Assembly (NCBI GenBank): GCA_001275005.1 | Contig: JWZX01001515.1 | Location: 1-20,116, forward strand | Source: Chrysochromulina tobinii | Lineage: Eukaryota > Haptophyta > Prymnesiales > Chrysochromulinaceae | DNA: 20,116 bases | Direction of reading: 5' to 3' | Part shown: positions 13,543 to 20,116 of the stretch, piece by piece | How positions within the stretch are numbered: position 1 is the stretch's first letter | Layout: every line of letters starts with the position of its first letter | Made by a program: the position numbers and the translations under genes | Notes under the pieces: generated by a model | Database searches by the model: none | The model's input: only the letters and a program-made list of their open reading frames with translations | What the model was told of the DNA's origin: nothing

Positions 13543-14738
13543 ATGAAGGGCCTCATCCTCGTGGGCGGCCTCGGCACGCAGGTGTGAGCGTCGCATGTCT
13601 TCGCACTAGAGCGCACATGCAGCGCGTTGCGCCGGCCCTGAAACGTGGAGATGAGGCGCCACTGACCCGCCGCTCTCTCTCTCGCCCACAGCTGCGCCCG
13701 CTCACGCTTTCGAAGCCGAAGCCCCTGATCGAGTTTGGCAATCAGCCGCAGCTGCTCCACCACATGAAGATGCTCAAGCACGCGGGCGTCACCGAGGTGG
13801 TGCTCGCGATCAACTACCGGGCGGAAATCATGGCCGACTTCCTCGAGAAGCACCAGGACTTCGGCGTGAAGATCACGCTCTCGCAGGAGACGGAACCGCT
13901 CGGGACGGCGGGTCCGCTCGCGCTCGCGCAGGACCTCCTCGACGACGGCGAGCCCTTCTTTGTGCTCAACTGCGACATCGCGTGCGAGTTCAACATGCGC
14001 TCGCTCCTAGACTTCCACAATGCGCACGGCAAGGTGGGGACGATCATGGTGACGCGTATGGACGAGCCGGCTAAGTATGGCAAGAGCGTCGTCGTGCCGC
14101 ACGAGACCGGCCTTGTTGATCGCTTCGTCGAGCACGGCCGCACCTTTGCGGGCAACCTGATCAACGCGGGCGTGTACATCTTCTCGCCGACCATCTTCCA
14201 GAGCCTCTCGATGCGCTCGATGTCGATGGAGAAGGAGGTGCTGCCGCGGCTGGCGGAGGAGGAGCAGCTCTACTCTCTGCGCCTCGACGGCTACTGGATG
14301 AACATCAAGAAGCCGCCCGACTTCCTCATGGGTACCTCTCTCTACCTCGCCTACCTGCAGCACCATCGGCCGGAGGAGCTCGCGACGGCGCTTGGCGAGG
14401 CGGCCGATGGGAATGTGGTGATGGCGGAGAGTGCGACGATCGGCAAGGGCTGCCGGATCGGCCCGGACGTGGTCATTGGGCCCGGCTGCGTCATCGAGGA
14501 CGGCGTGCGCCTCGCCCGGTGCACGCTGCTCGAGGGCTGCCGCGTGTGCGCGCACGCCGTCGTGATCGACTCGATCCTCGGATGGCGATCGACCGTTGGG
14601 TGCTGGACTCGCGTCGAGGGGGTGAGCGTGCTCGGCGAGGATGTGCACCTCAACGACGAGCTCTGCATCAATGGCGCCCTCATCCTGCCACACAAGTCGA
14701 TGGACGCCTCCGTATTCGAACCGCAGATCATCATGTGA
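13543..14738 (+). CDS. GMPPB: Mannose-1-phosphate guanylyltransferase beta-like protein, active-site residues altered (spliced)
   Basis: Family members make GDP-mannose from mannose 1-phosphate and GTP, feeding N-glycans, GPI anchors and polysaccharides. Exon 1 (13543-13581, 13 codons, MKGLILVGGLGTQ) joins exon 2 (13692-14738) in phase 0 to give 361 aa, matching the usual ~360. The N-terminal nucleotidyltransferase fold and C-terminal left-handed beta-helix (GCRIGPDVVIGPGC, then VLGEDVHLNDEL and the ending EPQIIM) are both complete and are of the beta type, not alpha. Kept: K23 in SKPKPL, EPLGTAG, D108 in VLNCD, INAGVYI. Changed: R to Q at 13 in the GxGTR signature, VEKP to VEHG (H161 for Lys), and WMDIG to WMNIK (N217 for the metal-binding Asp, K219 for Gly). 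These are conserved throughout active GMPPB enzymes, so this may be a non-catalytic paralogue or regulatory subunit. Its start codon is 45 bp from that of the divergent coiled-coil/ankyrin gene. Confidence 0.88.
13582..13691 (+). other. Intron of the GMPPB-like gene
   Basis: 110 bp, donor GTGTGAGC, acceptor after a pyrimidine tract (CTCTCTCTCTCGCCCACAG), phase 0, after only 13 codons. An in-frame TGA right after the donor means it must be spliced. Joining gives GGLGTQ followed by LRPLTLSKPK, the family's N-terminal signature. No other donor-acceptor pair nearby keeps the frame and restores an Arg at position 13. Confidence 0.85.
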
Positions 14739-15266
14739 ACCTCTCAGCCGTCAGCCGTCTACTGTCAAGTCTACTGGTGCGCTCGGCCGGTGGGCCCTGG
14801 CGATTTTAAGTTGCATGATACGATACGAGTATGTTCAGACGCGTGTATCACCCAGCGTTCGGTTGGTGCATTCGGGGGTTTAGTTTTCCTATCTAGTCAA
14901 CATCTGTCGGGCGTGGCAGGGCGCGCCCCGCCGAGGAGTCCGGGGCGGGGGGAGCCGCCCGCCGCGCTTCCCGCCGTGCACGACCCGAGCCCAAATGGGT
15001 CCGGGCACGGCATGGAGCGGGCGAGGGCATGCCTCCGCCTCGCCCGTCGCCGCTCCGCGCCGCGGGGCACCGCTGTTGCACTGAAGCCAGTCTGAAGTTC
15101 CCGCCCCCCGGGTCTCCCCGTGGCGGCGCACGTGCGCCGCTGCTGAGGGCCATACTGACAACACCACGATCGGCCTCCGCTGCACACACCACGCTACACT
15201 GAACAGCAGAGGACGAGTTGCAAAGGAAGAGAGTAGTAACAGAAAAGCCCGCACGGTCTCAGTCTC
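14739..15266. other. Convergent intergenic region
   Basis: 528 bp between the 3' ends of the GMPPB-like gene (plus) and the MYB gene (minus). Very GC-rich from about 14910 to 15130. A possible stem with CCCA/TGGG and flanking CCCG/CGGG lies around 14985-15010. No gene: the open frames on the minus strand here overlap in three frames without protein-like sequence. Confidence 0.55.
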
Positions 15267-16598
15267 TCAGACCGACGGGTATGAAGAGGAGGCGCTGAGC
15301 ATGCAGACGTCGCCGAGCGCGAACGCGGCCTCGAGCATTCGCGGACTGTGGCATCCGGGCGCGATGCGCGCGCCGCCAGGGGCACTGCCCTCGTGGCTAC
15401 ACTCGCCCTCCAAGTCCTCCACGGAGCTGTCTGAGGAGCACGCGGCCGCGGCGAGGGCGTCGAGGGTAAATCCCCGAGGGCTCTGAACGTCAATGCGGAG
15501 GCCCGCGCCGGCCTCGGCGTGGAAACTGTTGAGGGTCGCCGCTCGCAGGAGCTCGAGCCCGCTCGTCGCCGCCGCCGCCTTGCGAGGGCGACTCCGCGCA
15601 GAGCCCGTGGCCGCGCACCCACGGGGCCGTTTCGCTGAGCGTGGCGTGGGGCCGTCGGAATCCCCGTTGTCGGCGTCAGCGGCGGCGTCGGCAGGCGCGT
15701 CGGCGTCGGCGTCGGCGTCACCGCCCTTGCTGCTGCGGCTGCGCTTCGGCGCCGTCTTGAGCTGCTCCTCCTCCAGCGGCGCCGTCGGGATGCCATGCAC
15801 GAGGAGGTGCTTCGCGATCGTCGACGCGTCCATCGTGTTCAAATCGAGCTCGCCCAGGCCGAGCAGGCGCCCGCCGTAGCGCGCCTGCAGGCGCACGATC
15901 CGGCGCGTCGTCGAGTTCCACCGGTTCTTGATCGCATTGTCCGTGCGTCCTGGGATTTGCTTCACCATGTCCGCCCACTTGGTGCCGTGTGCCGCGACTG
16001 CCTCCATGATCGCGCGGTCCTCGTCGGCGCTGAAGCTGTCAGTCTTGACGTTGGGGCTGAGGTGGTTGTGCCAGCGCTCGCGGCACTGCTTGCCGATCCG
16101 GCTGACCATATCGACCGCGATGCGCGACCAGTTCGAGGGCCCATGCTGCGCAATGAGCGTGAGTAGCCGGGCGTCCTCATCGGGGGTCCACGCGGACTTG
16201 GTGCCGCGCGCGGCCTTGGCCGAGGAGGCAGGCGGGGAGCCATTGGGAGTCTGGTCGATGGGCGAGACTGCCGCCGTGCAGGGCGTTGAACCCGGTGTGT
16301 CCGAGAGCGCGCAGCCCATGGCACCACAGTTGACCACGGCACCACAGTCATCGTCACCGATCGCGGTGGCAGAGTGGGCGTCCGAGATAGCGCTGCGGGG
16401 GACCGCGATGGCGTCGGCGTAGTCGTAGGCGATGTGCTTCAGGTCGATGGTGAGCTGCAGGGACGAACGGGACGCCAAGAAGGACATGTGCTTCCTTTTT
16501 CGTTGGTGGACGGCTTTCGTGGCGTGGGTTTGACGCCGCGATGATTTCGGACGTTGCGGAAGGGTGGAAGGAATTTTCTCTGGAAAAAGAATAGACAT
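15267..16598 (-). CDS. R2R3 MYB transcription factor
   Basis: Nuclear DNA-binding protein. Two ATG choices: 16598 (443 aa) or 16487 (406 aa, MSFLASRSS); the shorter fits better because the extra 37 residues are basic and featureless, but both are open. Counting from 16487, R2 spans about 97-148 (WTPDEDARLL...NWSRIA...GKQCRERWHNHL) with three Trp spaced as expected, and R3 about 149-199 (FSADEDRAIMEAV...KWADM...GRTDNAIKNRWNST) with Phe in place of the first Trp. The recognition helices GKQCRERWHNHL and TDNAIKNRWNS are those of the animal c-Myb and plant 3R-MYB class, but the R1 repeat is missing. Such factors often control cell-cycle genes by binding AACNG-type sites. C-terminally there is an Asp/Ala run from a GCGTCG triplet repeat (15680-15722), a basic KRSRSSK stretch, and a Ser/Ala-rich acidic tail that may activate transcription. 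Confidence 0.85.
   Translation of the reverse strand: MSILFPEKIPSTLPQRPKSSRRQTHATKAVHQRKRKHMSFLASRSSLQLTIDLKHIAYDYADAIAVPRSAISDAHSATAIGDDDCGAVVNCGAMGCALSDTPGSTPCTAAVSPIDQTPNGSPPASSAKAARGTKSAWTPDEDARLLTLIAQHGPSNWSRIAVDMVSRIGKQCRERWHNHLSPNVKTDSFSADEDRAIMEAVAAHGTKWADMVKQIPGRTDNAIKNRWNSTTRRIVRLQARYGGRLLGLGELDLNTMDASTIAKHLLVHGIPTAPLEEEQLKTAPKRSRSSKGGDADADADAPADAAADADNGDSDGPTPRSAKRPRGCAATGSARSRPRKAAAATSGLELLRAATLNSFHAEAGAGLRIDVQSPRGFTLDALAAAACSSDSSVEDLEGECSHEGSAPGGARIAPGCHSPRMLEAAFALGDVCMLSASSSYPSV
15680..15722 (-). repeat. GCGTCG-type repeat encoding Asp/Ala
   Basis: GGCGTCGGCGTCGGCGTC-type units in the MYB gene give DADADADAPAD on the minus strand, a low-complexity acidic spacer after the DNA-binding region. 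Confidence 0.8.
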
Positions 16599-16748
16599 AT
16601 GAGGCAAAATGAGGCAAAACTCAAGCCAAGCATTTAGTTCCCGCGGTGGCCTGAAGCGTGGGGATGCCGTAGGGAAGTGTCTCCACGTCCCTGTGAAGAA
16701 GTAGACACACGACAGCCGACGCTCTTTTGCCGCAGCTTTCCTCAATAC
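16599..16748. promoter_or_regulatory. Divergent promoter region between MYB and EIPR1
   Basis: 150 bp (262 bp if MYB starts at 16487) between divergent start codons. It contains an exact-but-one tandem decamer, GAGGCAAAAT and GAGGCAAAAC (16601-16620), just upstream of MYB. A splice-acceptor-like TCTTTTGCCGCAG ends at about 16735, 14 bp before the EIPR1 ATG, which might end a leader intron. No TATA box is clear. Confidence 0.5.
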
Positions 16749-17879
16749 ATGTTCGCGGCCGCCGGCGGGGCATCTGTCTCGTCGTACCAGCTGCCCAACA
16801 AGCAGGCGCGCGTGCTGGTCGCGCTCGAAGGCGACACGGACCGCACACGTTTCGTCGTCGGCTCAACCGAACTCAAAGGCGACAACGAGGTACATGTCCT
16901 CCAGTTCAATGAGGACACGAACGAGGTCGTGTGCCTGAAGGCATTCGCGCACCCGAACGAGGTGTGGAGCTGCGCGACATGCCCCGCACCCGAGCACGCC
17001 GAGCTGATGTGCACGACCTACTCGACCGGCTCCGAGCTCAAGACCAGCCTCTGGCGGATGACGGGCGTTGCAGCTGCAGCGGCTGCCGAGACATCCACGG
17101 GCCCGCCACCGCTCTCACAGTTGGATGAGCTCGCGCAGCTGGGCGCGGCGCCGCTCGGCGAGCACCTGGGCGTCATCTGGAACGCCGTTCTCCCTGAGCA
17201 GATCGTCGAGCTTTGCCGGAATCGGCTCTCGCTCGTGACGCTCGCGCATGGCGCTGTCTCGTCGTCGACGGCGGAGAGCGCGGCGACGGCGCCGCCGATC
17301 GAGGGCAAGAGCTTCAGCTGCGCGCGCTGGGACCCGCACCACGCGCACTCGCTTGGCGTGGGCTGCGGCGGCGCGCTGCTGAGCATCGACACGCGCTCGA
17401 TGAAGCTGGCGCACACGGTGGCGGAGGCGCACTCGCAGCGCGTGCGTGCGGTGGACTACAACCCGAACAAGCCTTATGTGGTGCTCTCGTGCGGCGACGA
17501 CTACGCCATCCGGTACTGGGACCTGCGCAAGCCGAGCGACGCGCTGCTCTCTGTAAAGGCTCACTCGCACTGGACGACAAGCGCGTGCTACAATCGATTC
17601 CACGACCAGCTTGTCCTCTCGAGTGGCACAGACTACCTCGTCAAGCTCTGGCGCGCCGAGTCAGTCTCGTCGGCACCGCCCGCCGTCGACGCCGAGGAAC
17701 CCGAGAATCCGGACGGCGAGGCCGACGGCCTCGTCAAAGCCTTCGAGGACCACGACACCTCCGTCTTCGCGGTCGCGTGGTCGGCAGCCGACGCCTGGAT
17801 CTTCGCGTCGCTCTCGCTCGACGGCAAGACGGTCATCAACCACGTGCCGCCCGCCGAGAAGTACAAGATCCTCCTCTGA
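16749..17879 (+). CDS. EIPR1: EARP-interacting protein 1 homologue (WD40)
   Basis: 376 aa from the ATG at 16749 to TGA (17877-17879), single exon. EIPR1 (TSSC1) is a WD40 beta-propeller that binds the EARP and GARP tethering complexes and helps endosome recycling and retrograde traffic to the Golgi, and dense-core vesicle formation in animals. Colinear family features: SSYQLPNKQAR and TRFVVGSTELKGDNEVHVLQF (11-54), HPNEVW (68-73), the KSFSCARWDPHH blade (187-198), CGGALLSIDTRSMK (206-219), the blade with DYNPNKPYVVLSCGDD and YWDLRKP (236-262), HSHWTTSACYNRFHDQLVLSSGTD (272-295), an acidic insert (313-327), and the C-terminal blade DTSVFAVAWSAADAWIFASL ending HVPPAEKYKILL, which matches the conserved family end. 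Length is close to the animal protein (about 387). It starts divergently from MYB. Confidence 0.93.
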   Translation: MFAAAGGASVSSYQLPNKQARVLVALEGDTDRTRFVVGSTELKGDNEVHVLQFNEDTNEVVCLKAFAHPNEVWSCATCPAPEHAELMCTTYSTGSELKTSLWRMTGVAAAAAAETSTGPPPLSQLDELAQLGAAPLGEHLGVIWNAVLPEQIVELCRNRLSLVTLAHGAVSSSTAESAATAPPIEGKSFSCARWDPHHAHSLGVGCGGALLSIDTRSMKLAHTVAEAHSQRVRAVDYNPNKPYVVLSCGDDYAIRYWDLRKPSDALLSVKAHSHWTTSACYNRFHDQLVLSSGTDYLVKLWRAESVSSAPPAVDAEEPENPDGEADGLVKAFEDHDTSVFAVAWSAADAWIFASLSLDGKTVINHVPPAEKYKILL

Positions 17880-19448
17880 GACCCACGGCCGTCCACGGCA
17901 CGCCCTCCAGAGGGGCGCGCAGAGATCGAGTGGGGGAGTGCCAGGACCAGGCTGGCTCGATGTCCCTTCGATTACCCTCCGGGTCCCTTTCGTCGATCTC
18001 GGCTCCACGTATCGATCGTGTCAGGGAGAGTGCGCCTGAAGTCGTAGTATTTCCATTTGCGCCTCCGTGCGTTGCGGCGGCGGCGCGGCCTCGGCTGCGA
18101 AATCTCAATGCCACAACCCTATCGGTTATAGCCTATCCGTCCCCGCTGGCGCTGCGCGCGCGCTGGGACGGGTGGGATCAACGAGACCGACCTCACTCGC
18201 CCCCTGGCAAGTGAATTGAGTAGCCCCCGCGAGCGAGTACGGTCAGTACTTCAGGAGGGGCCGGGGTGGTGGTGTGAGCAACAAGCAAGCAAGCTAGTTA
18301 GTCGAAACAACACAAGTACCTAAACGAGCGCAATCGAATACCCCTGTAACCAGCAGAGTAGGAAAGGGTGGGCGGAGAAGATGGTATGTATGCCCAGACC
18401 GCTAACGCTCACCGAGCATGCTGACCTCACGCTTCCCAACGTGGGGATGCCGCCCGATTGTGATGCGCGCCTGTGGGCCACCCGTAGCAGTCGTCGACGC
18501 GGCACACCGGTCGGCGTGTGACCGCTCGGACCACACCAACAGGGGAAAAGCTCGGGACCTGCCACGCTCCTCGGAGGAACACAGGCCCGGGTGGATAAAC
18601 TGGTTTCGAGCCCCCCGCGATGTCAAAGGCCCACTGTGATGCAGCTCGCCGGTAGGCAGAGTGCAGTGGTCCGACCGAAGAGAAGAGCGGCCATCCGCTC
18701 GACTCAGGATGGGAATCAAAATAGATGCCGAAAGGTTGGCTCGGCGCGCGCTCCACACCGTAGTGTCGCAAGGGGTTTCGGCTTGCGCCACCTCACCCCT
18801 CGCGCTCAGGCAAGCACCCGCTCGACGCCCCGGCCCAGCCTGCCGCGGTTCTCCGGTCCACACGCGCTCCGAGCACACAGGCTCCTCGCGCGTGGGCGGT
18901 GCCTCCCGCGGATACAGTACTGCAGCCCGCGCGCAAGTGGGAAAGAGCTATGCCCCCTCCGCACCTCGCGCGGGTCAGGGGACGCCGTAGCAGGAAGCCG
19001 CCGAGGGGCTCCGCCTCGCAGTAGTCGAGCAGCTTCCTGCCAGGGACAGACAGGGAGGGGAGGGAGGGGAGGGGATTGAGCCTGTTGCCTGATTGAGCTT
19101 CGGTCGGAGTGCTTGTGGTCAGAAGCAACGCGTGACAATCGGACCCAGGCTCACGCTCCCGTGAGAGCAGTACCGGATTCTCATGCCTCGCGTGCTCAGC
19201 CCGGTCGTGCTACATCTCGCCGCTGCTGGTGGGACTTCTCGTTCTTCGCCCTCCTCTTCGACTTCTTCTTCTTGATGGCGCCTGTGAGCTGGCCACCCTC
19301 TCTCTCTTTGCTCTCCACTGCCTCTTCCTCATCGCTGCCCGCTCCCCTCTCTCTCTCAGCTCCCTCTCCGCTCACTCTCGTGTCTCCGCCCTCGATTCTC
19401 TCCCCATGCTCCATGATGCTGCTTCCCCCTTCGTCTCTCGAGCGTCCC
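17880..19448. other. Long stretch with no supported gene
   Basis: 1.57 kb between the EIPR1 stop and the last ankyrin codon. No open frame here shows a recognisable domain. Visible features: a CAAG/CTAG-rich run near 18284-18302, a G-rich plus-strand tract (19041-19074) that on the minus strand is a strong polypyrimidine tract followed by CAG (exon side from 19036), and a 150-bp pyrimidine-rich plus-strand tract (about 19297-19450). The minus-strand frame 19196-19519 ends in a lysine-rich KKKKSKRRAKNEK segment and could be a 3' exon of the ankyrin gene. No tRNA or other RNA gene was recognised. Confidence 0.5.
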
Positions 19449-20116
19449 TCATCGTGCTGTACCGGAACACTGAGTACACCTCCGTCGCTGCTTGGCAGAG
19501 AGAAGCTGAACTGTGTCAAGATTGTTGATCAAGCACGCGTATGCCATCGGCGTGTAGCCGTGATGATCGGGCGTGTTTGCACTAGCACCGTGCTCGAGAA
19601 GCAGCGTGACGATTTCGTGCACCGGATGAGCGTTCGCATACGCTGGGTAGTGACTGTAAGACCTGCGATGGATACCAAGCGCTGCCGCCACTGGCGGCAA
19701 GCCTGACACGTCCGCACGCCGGATGTCCTCGCCCGCGGCGAGCCGCCGGCGCAGCTCCGCTGTGTCTCCAAATTGTGCCGCGAGAATGCTCAGGCTGGTA
19801 CCCTTGCCGTCGAGCACGAAGGCCGTTGAGTAGAAGTAGTGATCATAATCGTCGTCAGCGCCGGCTTGGAGAACAGCCTCGTCTTCAGGTTCGTCGCCGT
19901 CCGTCTCTTCCGTTGGCATTGATGGAGCTGGCTCGTGTGCCGTGCCGCTGCTGCCCTCGCCGCTGGCGCCCTCCTCCTCGTCGTCATACTCGCCGTCTTC
20001 CTCGCCGTCTTCCTCGCCGTCCTCCTCGCCGTCCTCCTCGCCGTCCTCCTCGTCCTCCTCCTTACAGTCCTCCTCGCCGTCCTCCTCGTCGTCACTGCTT
20101 GGCGGTGACGGCGGTG
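19449..20116 (-). CDS. Ankyrin-repeat protein, N-terminus beyond the window
   Basis: The minus-strand frame is open from the window edge (20116) to TGA at 19449-19451. An ATG at 19919 would give 156 aa, but 65 further codons upstream remain open to the edge, so the gene probably starts outside. The upstream part is very acidic, built of EDGE units, and begins with a Pro/Ser run. Ankyrin repeats follow: GTSLSILAAQFGDTAELRRRLAAG, a repeat with LPPVAAAL...HEIVTLLLEHGASANT, and HHGYTPMAYACLINNLDTVQLL. The sequence then becomes QRRRCTQCSGTAR and stops, in the middle of what should be another repeat, so the real 3' end may be spliced. Ankyrin repeats mediate protein contacts; the function is otherwise unknown. 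Confidence 0.7.
   Translation of the reverse strand, partial: PPSPPSSDDEEDGEEDCKEEDEEDGEEDGEEDGEEDGEEDGEYDDEEEGASGEGSSGTAHEPAPSMPTEETDGDEPEDEAVLQAGADDDYDHYFYSTAFVLDGKGTSLSILAAQFGDTAELRRRLAAGEDIRRADVSGLPPVAAALGIHRRSYSHYPAYANAHPVHEIVTLLLEHGASANTPDHHGYTPMAYACLINNLDTVQLLSAKQRRRCTQCSGTAR
19989..20048 (-). repeat. 12-bp tandem repeat, 5 copies, encoding EDGE
   Basis: Five units CTCGCCGTC(T/C)TC at 19989, 20001, 20013, 20025 and 20037. On the minus strand each gives Glu-Asp-Gly-Glu in the acidic segment of the ankyrin gene. Similar but imperfect units continue to about 20090. Confidence 0.9.

Noticed and set aside
13543-13700. Alternative splice of the GMPPB-like gene restoring the usual Arg
   Set aside because: Tested GT and GC donors near 13576-13585 with the acceptor at 13691; all others break the frame.
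17213-18214. 333-codon plus-strand frame overlapping EIPR1
   Set aside because: Out-of-frame Arg-rich shadow of the EIPR1 coding sequence; the in-frame product matches the family end to end.
18585-18625. tRNA-like T-arm (GGTTTCGAGCC)
   Set aside because: The flanking bases do not pair into a T stem, and no acceptor or anticodon arm can be drawn.
1-20116. CRISPR array, bacterial operon or ribosome-binding-site signals
   Set aside because: The tandem repeats have no unique spacers and lie in coding or intron sequence; spliced genes and eukaryotic families show the DNA is eukaryotic.

Overview
The window reads as nuclear DNA of a GC-rich unicellular eukaryote, most likely an alga and plausibly a haptophyte. 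The grounds are GT-AG introns that restore conserved protein motifs, eukaryote-specific families (an EIPR1/TSSC1 WD40 protein, an R2R3 MYB, a GMPPB-type nucleotidyltransferase), alanine-rich coiled-coil and ankyrin proteins, and many trinucleotide-type repeats in coding sequence. The lineage is an inference; no rRNA or organelle marker is present. Most track-style start codons here were not ATG, so starts were re-chosen at ATG codons.

Layout. Six genes lie head to tail on the minus strand. Going from 13.5 kb down to 0.9 kb they are: a coiled-coil/ankyrin protein (13497-11527); a class I fructose-bisphosphate aldolase with one intron (11244-9838); a membrane-anchored cytidylate-kinase-like protein with one intron (9076-7968); a PLOD/GT25-type glycosyltransferase (7567-6680); a two-domain protein with an FkbM methyltransferase C-terminus (5933-4473); and a long coiled-coil protein (4111-908). 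On the right, a GMPPB-like protein on the plus strand (13543-14738, one intron) starts only 45 bp from the coiled-coil/ankyrin start. A MYB factor (minus, 16598 or 16487 to 15267) and EIPR1 (plus, 16749-17879) form a second divergent pair. A partial ankyrin-repeat gene (minus, 19449 to beyond 20116) closes the window. The stretches 1-907 and 17880-19448 hold no gene I can support.

Function. GMPPB-like, GT25/PLOD-like and FkbM-like proteins all point to glycan synthesis or modification in the secretory pathway. The two transferase genes sit between two direct copies of a ~150 bp non-coding repeat (4251-4397 and 7749-7902). Short sequences recur upstream of these genes (a 20-mer and the palindrome TACCGGTA). 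This repeat-bounded glycan-gene pair is the most interesting feature and may be a mobile or recombinogenic cassette, or genes sharing a duplicated promoter. Second is the GMPPB-like protein, which keeps full length and fold motifs but has lost several residues thought essential for catalysis, suggesting a pseudoenzyme or regulatory subunit. Third is the aldolase intron, which is a multiple of three, stop-free and carries a minisatellite, so that retention would leave the reading frame open.
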